From RGIG3872 sp045660245 (lineage in GTDB: Bacteria; Bacillota; Clostridia; Christensenellales; UBA1242), in NCBI GenBank assembly GCA_045660245.1, contig JAZRDJ010000085.1:1-11653 (forward strand): a stretch of 11,653 bases of DNA. Reading direction: 5' to 3'. A program made the position numbers and the translations under genes. Below are positions 7,450-11,653 of the stretch, one piece after another. How positions within the stretch are numbered: the stretch's first letter is position 1; every line of letters begins with the position of its first letter. Under the pieces are notes generated by a model, which made no database searches, had not been told where the DNA came from, and worked only from the letters and a program-made list of their open reading frames with translations.

Positions 7450-7974
7450 ATGAAAAAAGTTTTTATGATTATGCGTGGACTTGGTGAATGCACACCATAT
7501 ATCTTCACCGATGAAAAACAAGCGAATACATTTGCAGAATTCAAAAACACAATAGGCAATGGATATTACTTTGTGAAAGAACAAAATTTGTATGATACCA
7601 TGGCTGATTACAAAGAAGAAGGCTTTGATGATTATTTGAGATCTCTGCAAAATAAAGTGCAATTTTTGCAAGAAAAGCAACTCTATTATATTAGCCTTTT
7701 ATCTGAAGAAACTCTGCAACACAAAAATGTTCAAATCAGTGCCAAGCAAGCAAAAAAATATATTGAACTTCTTGAAGATTCATCAAGAGTTTGGACAGTG
7801 CACGAGGGCGAAGAGTTTGTTGTGACACCAGCAGAAAAAAATAGACTTCATGAAATCATGGATGAAAACAAATCAGAAGTTAAAAAAGCCATTGCAGAAA
7901 TTGACAAAATTCAGGACACCCGAGCAAAAACAACGAAGTACAGAGAGGAAAATTCAACAATTCTTCCTTTTTGA
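7450..7974 (+). CDS. Unknown 174-aa protein, third of the trio
   Basis: No family is recognised. The ribosome binding site GGAG (7440-7443) shares a base with the upstream TAG stop. The N-terminus again has KKVFMIM (strand), IFTDEKQANTFAEFKN (helix), YYFVKEQN (strand) and an acidic DYKEEGFDDYL. Residues 64-100 and 130-156 are helical and charged. The ending KYREENSTILPF is short and hydrophobic. TGA is the only TGA stop in the window. It closes the operon before a strong terminator and faces the tyrosine recombinase gene tail to tail. Confidence 0.85.
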   Translation: MKKVFMIMRGLGECTPYIFTDEKQANTFAEFKNTIGNGYYFVKEQNLYDTMADYKEEGFDDYLRSLQNKVQFLQEKQLYYISLLSEETLQHKNVQISAKQAKKYIELLEDSSRVWTVHEGEEFVVTPAEKNRLHEIMDENKSEVKKAIAEIDKIQDTRAKTTKYREENSTILPF

Positions 7975-8000
7975 TTCCATAAGGTACAATAAAGGGCAAC

Positions 8001-8034
8001 AAAAAATCTCCACACGTCAATGTGGAGATTTTTT
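8001..8034. terminator. Bidirectional terminator between the trio and the recombinase
   Basis: AAAAAATCTCCACA (8001-8014) and TGTGGAGATTTTTT (8021-8034) form a perfect 14-bp stem with loop CGTCAA. The A6 and T6 ends give U-tracts both ways, so it should stop the trio (plus strand) and the recombinase transcript (minus strand). Confidence 0.9.
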
Positions 8035-8050
8035 ATGTGACACATATTTA

Positions 8051-8080
8051 ATTTAAGATAATTATTTAATTATCCCTAAG
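8051..8080. other. AT-rich dyad resembling a dif/Xer-type site
   Basis: The perfect arms GATAATTA (8057-8064) and TAATTATC (8067-8074) are 2 nt apart. On the minus strand the right arm TTATCTTAAAT differs at one base from the XerD half-site TTATGTTAAAT of the bacterial dif consensus. The left arm ends AGGGATAA, and the gap is 8 nt, not dif's usual 6. The site covers the last codons of the recombinase gene. Chance similarity in AT-rich DNA is quite possible. Confidence 0.25.
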
Positions 8081-9121
8081 TTTCACCTTGTTTGCAGCAG
8101 CGCGTCTGATATCGTCAGAAATTGCAGCATAGTGTTTTTTTGTGGTATTGACGTCCTTGTGCCCGAGAACATCTGCAACGATATATATATCCTGGGTTTC
8201 GCGGTACAGGGCAGTACCATAAGTACTTCTGAGTTTGTGTGGTGTTATTTTTTTAAGTGGGGCAGTAATCTTTGCATATTTTTTCACCAAATTCTGAACT
8301 GCTCTTACAGTTATTCGCTTGTTTTGAAGAGAAACAAAGAGCGCCTGTTCAGTTGGCGGAATTTTTGTGTTCTTTTCACGTTCTTCGAGCCAATCAATGA
8401 GAGCATTCTTGACTTCGTCAGAAATATAAAGCACAACTTGATTTCCACCTTTTCTGGTGATTGAAATACCATTCACCGCGAAATCAATATCATCAAGGTT
8501 CAAGCCCACACACTCAGACACACGGATTCCAGTGCCAAGCATCAAGGTGAGCATTGCAGTATCCCTGACACTCGTGTGTTTGTGATAACCTTTTGCATTA
8601 CCTTGTAGATCAAAACCGGTTTCTGCTTCATTCAAAAATTTTCGAACCTCATTGTTTTCAAGCCTGATGATTTCTTTTGTGTGGATTTTGGGTGTTTGAA
8701 CCTTGCTTGCAACGTCTTTTGTGAGCATATCTTTTTGATAAAAATATTTAAAAAAAGAACGGAGGGTTGAAAGTTTCCTTGCCTTTCCTCGCTCGCCATT
8801 GCTTTTTTTGTTGCCCTCAGCGTTTTCATAGTGTGCAACAAAACTCAAAAACCTTTCAATGTGTGAAGTTTTGACTTTTTCAAGGTCTTCGATTTCAAAA
8901 TCAAAAACGTTCTTCTTGTCAGGAAACAAATTTGTTTCTTCCATCAAAAATTTAAAAAATATTCTGAGGTCATAGGCATAGTTGAGTCTTGTGAGTGGGC
9001 TTGTGTTGTTTTCGACACCCACAAAAAAATCATAAATAAAATCAGGCATCTCAGAAATAATTTCTCTGATCCTTTTTGTTGTCTTTTCACTGCGTTCATT
9101 GAAATAAGATTGATTACTCAT
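8066..9121 (-). CDS. Tyrosine recombinase / integrase, XerC/D-like
   Basis: This enzyme cuts and rejoins DNA strands through a tyrosine-DNA intermediate. The 351-residue protein has an N-terminal SAM-like, core-binding domain (~24-130, including YAYDLRIFFKFL and STLRSFFKYFYQK). The catalytic domain has R200 (LGTGIRVSE), K224 (ITRKGGNQ), H295 and R298 (TPHKLRST), H321 (LGHKDVNTT) and the nucleophile Y331 (KKHYAAI). All six catalytic positions are present, so it should be active. HKLRST replaces the more usual HxLRHT, a variant I associate with some Firmicutes recombinases. It is slightly longer than XerC/XerD (~300), with an extra insert at ~100-115. No Shine-Dalgarno of good strength precedes the ATG (AAAGGT abuts it), and the predicted transcript starts about at the ATG. 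No excisionase or other element genes are adjacent, so it could be a stranded integrase or a domesticated Xer-like enzyme. Confidence 0.93.
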   Translation of the reverse strand: MSNQSYFNERSEKTTKRIREIISEMPDFIYDFFVGVENNTSPLTRLNYAYDLRIFFKFLMEETNLFPDKKNVFDFEIEDLEKVKTSHIERFLSFVAHYENAEGNKKSNGERGKARKLSTLRSFFKYFYQKDMLTKDVASKVQTPKIHTKEIIRLENNEVRKFLNEAETGFDLQGNAKGYHKHTSVRDTAMLTLMLGTGIRVSECVGLNLDDIDFAVNGISITRKGGNQVVLYISDEVKNALIDWLEEREKNTKIPPTEQALFVSLQNKRITVRAVQNLVKKYAKITAPLKKITPHKLRSTYGTALYRETQDIYIVADVLGHKDVNTTKKHYAAISDDIRRAAANKVKLRDN

Positions 9122-9127
9122 ACCTTT

Positions 9128-9156
9128 ATTTTAATGAAATTGAACGCGCATGACAA
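9128..9156 (-). promoter_or_regulatory. Promoter of the tyrosine recombinase
   Basis: On the minus strand, TTGTCA (9156-9151) and TAAAAT (9133-9128) are 17 nt apart. The expected start site is close to 9121, the first base of the recombinase ATG, which would give a leaderless or nearly leaderless mRNA. Confidence 0.6.
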
Positions 9157-9206
9157 GCAATTTTGATGTTTTGCGAATAGTTTCTTTGATATTTGCCCGT
9201 GTTTTA

Positions 9207-9236
9207 TTGACAAAAACTGAAGAAAGGGGGTATAAT
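9207..9236 (+). promoter_or_regulatory. Consensus promoter of serS
   Basis: TTGACA (9207-9212) and TATAAT (9231-9236) are exact consensus boxes with an 18-nt spacer. The leader would be only about 32 nt, too short for a T-box, so constitutive strong expression is likely. Confidence 0.9.
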
Positions 9237-9274
9237 CATGTCACACAAAATTATAAAAAGGGGCAAATAACAAT

Positions 9275-10564
9275 ATGATCGCACTTGATTTGATTAGAAA
9301 CAACAAAGAACTCGTCAAAGAAAACATCAAAAAGAAGTTCCAGGACGCGAAACTTCCACTCGTTGACGAGGTATTTGAACTTGACTGCAAACTCCGCCAA
9401 GTAAAACAAGACGGAAACGAACTTCGCGGAATGAGAAACTCACTTTCTGCTGAAATCGGTGGTCTCATGAAAGAAAAACGCATTGAAGAAGCGAACGAAA
9501 AGCGTGCAAAAGTTCAAGAAATCAACACAAAAATTGCTGAATCTGAAGCAGAGGAAGCAAGACTTGAGTCGGAAATCAAAACAAGAATGATGGTCATTCC
9601 AAATATAATCGACGACAGCGTTCCAATCGGAAAAGACGACTCTGAAAATGTTGAGAATGAAAAATTCGGTGATCCAATCGTTCCTGAATTTGAAGTTCCA
9701 TACCACGCAGACATTTTGGCATCAATCAATGGCCTTGACAAAGATTCTGCAGGAAGAACGAGCGGAAACGGATTCTATTATCTCATGGGTGATGCTGCAA
9801 GAATTGAAACAGCACTCATCAATTACGCACGTGATTACATGATTGAACAAGGTTTTGTGTACTGCATTCCACCTTTCATGATCAGAAGCGACGTTGTAAC
9901 TGGTGTCATGAGTTTTGCTGAAATGGAAGCAATGATGTACAAAATCGAGGGTGAGGATTTGTATTTGATCGGAACCAGTGAACACAGTATGATCGGAAAA
10001 TTCAAAGGTCAAATCGTGAGAGAAGACGAACTTCCAATCAAGATGACATCATACTCTCCATGTTTCAGAAAAGAAGTGGGGGCACATGGCATTGAAGAAA
10101 GGGGAATTTACCGCGTTCACCAATTCGAAAAACAAGAGATGATCGTAATCTGCAGACCAGAAGATAGCATGGAATGGTTCGACAAAATGTGGAAATTCAC
10201 CGTTGACATCTTCAGAAATCTCGAAATTCCGGTTCGAAACCTCGAATGTTGCTCTGGCGACCTTGCAGATCTCAAAGTGAAGTCTTGTGACATCGAAGCA
10301 TGGTCACCAAGACAAAAGAAGTATTTTGAAGTTGGTTCATGCTCAACACTTGGCGATGCGCAAGCAAGAAGACTTGGCATCAGAATCAAAACACCAACAG
10401 GCAACATTTTTGCACACACTTTGAACAACACTGTACTTGCATCTCCAAGAGCACTCATCGCTTTCCTCGAAAACCATGTTCAGGCCGATGGATCAATCAC
10501 AATTCCAAAAGCACTCAGACCTTATGTCGGAGGAAAAGAAGTTATCTATCCAACAAAGAAGTAG
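9275..10564 (+). CDS. serS: Seryl-tRNA synthetase
   Basis: Class II synthetase that charges tRNA-Ser (and tRNA-Sec where present) with serine in the cytoplasm. The 429 residues match the family's usual ~425. Residues 1-105 are the tRNA-binding coiled-coil arm (two long charged helices). The catalytic core has the serine-site TSEH (234-237), motif 2 (FRKE 264-267 through RVHQFEKQE 280-288), and motif 3 (TLNNTVLASPRALIAFLEN 382-400, with the ATP-binding R392). The ribosome binding site AAAAAGGGG at 9256-9264 resembles that of rny. The core is unlike the commonest bacterial form: motif 3 has NNTVLASPR in place of NGSGLAVGR, and residues 355-366 read SCSTLGDAQARR in place of SCSNFxDFQARR. Similar variants occur, as I recall, in archaeal-like SerRS and in some Clostridia, so the gene may be an alternative lineage of SerRS. 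Function is secure. Confidence 0.96.
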   Translation: MIALDLIRNNKELVKENIKKKFQDAKLPLVDEVFELDCKLRQVKQDGNELRGMRNSLSAEIGGLMKEKRIEEANEKRAKVQEINTKIAESEAEEARLESEIKTRMMVIPNIIDDSVPIGKDDSENVENEKFGDPIVPEFEVPYHADILASINGLDKDSAGRTSGNGFYYLMGDAARIETALINYARDYMIEQGFVYCIPPFMIRSDVVTGVMSFAEMEAMMYKIEGEDLYLIGTSEHSMIGKFKGQIVREDELPIKMTSYSPCFRKEVGAHGIEERGIYRVHQFEKQEMIVICRPEDSMEWFDKMWKFTVDIFRNLEIPVRNLECCSGDLADLKVKSCDIEAWSPRQKKYFEVGSCSTLGDAQARRLGIRIKTPTGNIFAHTLNNTVLASPRALIAFLENHVQADGSITIPKALRPYVGGKEVIYPTKK

Positions 10565-10571
10565 AAAAATC

Positions 10572-10606
10572 AAAAAGCAGTTACAGGTAATCTGGACTGC
10601 TTTTTT
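10572..10606 (+). terminator. Intrinsic terminator of serS
   Basis: AAAAAGCAGT (10572-10581) pairs with ACTGCTTTTT (10596-10605), with an inner CAG/CTG helix around the loop GTAAT and a T6 tail. It starts 8 nt after the stop codon. Confidence 0.88.
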
Positions 10607-10628
10607 CATGAACGCACACTCATATTCC

Positions 10629-10657
10629 TTGACGTTTTTCGCAATTTGTGGTATACT
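10629..10657 (+). promoter_or_regulatory. Promoter of the 272-aa gene, with overlapping dyad
   Basis: TTGACG (10629-10634) and TATACT (10652-10657) are 17 nt apart, with TGG extending the -10. The dyad GTATA-CTA-TATAC (10651-10663) covers the -10 and reaches the start site. It is nearly identical to the promoter of the 642-aa gene. Confidence 0.85.
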
Positions 10658-10689
10658 ATATACAATGAAATTATGGGGGATTTACTCAA

Positions 10690-11508
10690 ATGTTCAAATT
10701 ATCTTTTGAAAATTTTCAGGATTTTGTGGGAGAGGCATATGATGGAAACATCAATCAAATGCTTTATAGAATTGAACTTCAAAAATTATATAAATTCTTG
10801 CAAGAAAATGACTATGAAATTTATCTTGCACAAAACAAACTCAAAGATTTTGGTTTTGCGTTCAAGGAAGCCGGGAATGATGAAATCTTGGGCACATTTT
10901 ATTTGAAGCCAGACAGATTTGTTTTCTTCCATGGATCAGAAGAAAATAATCACGAAAAAATCATGGTACAAACGCTTCCAAACGGCAATTTTGAGAGAAA
11001 ATATGAATACATAACACCAATCACAAGCGCAGATTTTACAGCAAAACACGCTGATCTTGCGAAAAATATTGATGAAGAAACAAATCTCTCACACGCTGTC
11101 AAGTCACACGAAGTACACAACAGATTCGGAATTGTTGTTTATCAAAAGGCACAGGACGTGATCATGAACGAAGACACCTCTGAAACACTTTGGGGCAAGA
11201 ATATCACCAGTGTTGTCGATGATTCACATTTGAATGCAACAATCAAAGATGACGTTTGTGGAATGATCAAGCAAGAAGATATCGTTTCTGGCAAAACAAA
11301 TTATTTTGTGAGAGAAAACCGCGAATATATGACAAAACCAGCAGAAAAAATGAGTTCAACGGAACCATGCATCAATTCAACAATCGACATCACAAATGGT
11401 ATACTTGAAATTTCAACACCAAACAATGACAAACACACGGCGTCATATGCTGAAAAACAAATCAAAAACGCAGAAATTATGCATGGGGCATCACTTCAAT
11501 CTGAATAA
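10690..11508 (+). CDS. Unknown 272-aa soluble protein
   Basis: I recognise no family. The GGGGGA ribosome binding site (10675-10680) lies 9 nt before the ATG. No signal peptide or membrane segment is visible. Residues 1-60 are mainly helical (LYRIELQKLYKFLQ). Residues 66-107 look like alternating strands (LGTFYLKPDRFVFFHG; KIMVQTLPNGNFERKYEYI). The stretch KYEYITPITSADFTAKHADL at 104-123 resembles RYETIFSPTSISDFVKNFDDL at 45-65 of the second trio protein, hinting at a shared module. The C-terminal ~60 residues are polar (TSTEP-like, N- and S-rich) and probably flexible. It is a single-gene unit with its own promoter and terminator. Its promoter matches that of the 642-aa gene, so the two may be co-regulated. 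The function is unknown. Confidence 0.85.
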   Translation: MFKLSFENFQDFVGEAYDGNINQMLYRIELQKLYKFLQENDYEIYLAQNKLKDFGFAFKEAGNDEILGTFYLKPDRFVFFHGSEENNHEKIMVQTLPNGNFERKYEYITPITSADFTAKHADLAKNIDEETNLSHAVKSHEVHNRFGIVVYQKAQDVIMNEDTSETLWGKNITSVVDDSHLNATIKDDVCGMIKQEDIVSGKTNYFVRENREYMTKPAEKMSSTEPCINSTIDITNGILEISTPNNDKHTASYAEKQIKNAEIMHGASLQSE

Positions 11509-11560
11509 TAAAACAAGTAATAATAGGGCAGTATCAATATGTAAAATTAGAGTATTATGT

Positions 11561-11591
11561 CAGACAACCAGATCGGTTGTCTGATTTTTTT
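11561..11591 (+). terminator. Intrinsic terminator of the 272-aa gene
   Basis: CAGACAACC (11561-11569) and GGTTGTCTG (11575-11583) form a perfect 9-bp stem with loop AGATC, followed by T7 (11585-11591). It lies about 50 nt after the stop. The remaining 62 bases of the window are AT-rich with nothing recognisable. Confidence 0.9.
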
Positions 11592-11653
11592 GTGGCAAAA
11601 ACATAAAAAACAAAACATAATCCTCAAAAAAAATGACATTATGATAATTGTTA

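Noticed and set aside
7972..7974. TGA read as tryptophan (mycoplasma-type code)
   Set aside because: It would add only a few residues. Conserved tryptophans here are TGG, and no conserved gene contains an in-frame TGA.
8001..8034. The 14-bp perfect inverted repeat next to the recombinase as an attachment site
   Set aside because: Flanking A6/T6 tracts and its position between convergent genes fit a bidirectional terminator, and no second copy is seen.
11531..11560. Start-stop ATG-TAA minimal frame in the 3' region of the last gene
   Set aside because: There is no ribosome binding site and no evidence of function; it is expected by chance.
1..11653. CRISPR array, tRNA, rRNA, riboswitch or transposase
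   Set aside because: I found no regularly spaced direct repeats, cloverleaf-like segments, T-box or other known leader patterns, or DDE motifs in the window.

Overview
The window is AT-rich, with A-rich coding strands, GGAG- or AAAAGGGG-type ribosome binding sites and near-consensus sigma-A promoters. It carries an RNase Y gene and a HAAS-type (DUF1700-like) membrane protein. Together these point to a low-GC Bacillota, probably an uncultured Clostridia- or Bacilli-like lineage. All reading frames close with standard stops (TAA, TAG and one TGA), tryptophan is TGG and the conserved genes are intact, so the standard bacterial code applies. I cannot name a species.

Layout from left to right: (1) rny, encoding the RNA-decay endonuclease RNase Y, closed by its own hairpin terminator. 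(2) A 642-residue protein of unknown function with an internal duplication of an HTH-like module, a charged coiled-coil centre, and its own promoter and terminator. (3) A small HAAS-domain protein with two membrane segments. (4) A convergent radical SAM gene on the minus strand, sharing a bidirectional terminator with (3). (5) Divergent from it, a renal-dipeptidase-like M19 peptidase; the two -10 boxes lie back to back in one 15-nt palindrome. (6) Three tightly packed genes of unknown function (183, 203 and 174 aa) that look like diverged paralogues, closed by a strong terminator. (7) A complete tyrosine recombinase on the minus strand, with a dif-like dyad at its 3' end. (8) serS, divergent from the recombinase, with a perfect-consensus promoter and no T-box leader. 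(9) A 272-residue protein of unknown function and its terminator.

Most genes here are single transcription units with their own promoter and factor-independent terminator. The exception is the unknown trio, which is an operon and may also receive readthrough from the M19 gene. Conserved housekeeping genes (rny, serS) alternate with lineage-specific genes of unknown function, and a solitary recombinase sits beside the unknown trio.

The best leads are the paralogous trio, the near-identical promoter and dyad shared by the two isolated unknown genes (642 aa and 272 aa), and the duplicated HTH-like module in the 642-aa protein. I see no CRISPR array, rRNA, tRNA, transposase or recognisable phage structural gene. 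No gap between genes exceeds about 155 bases.
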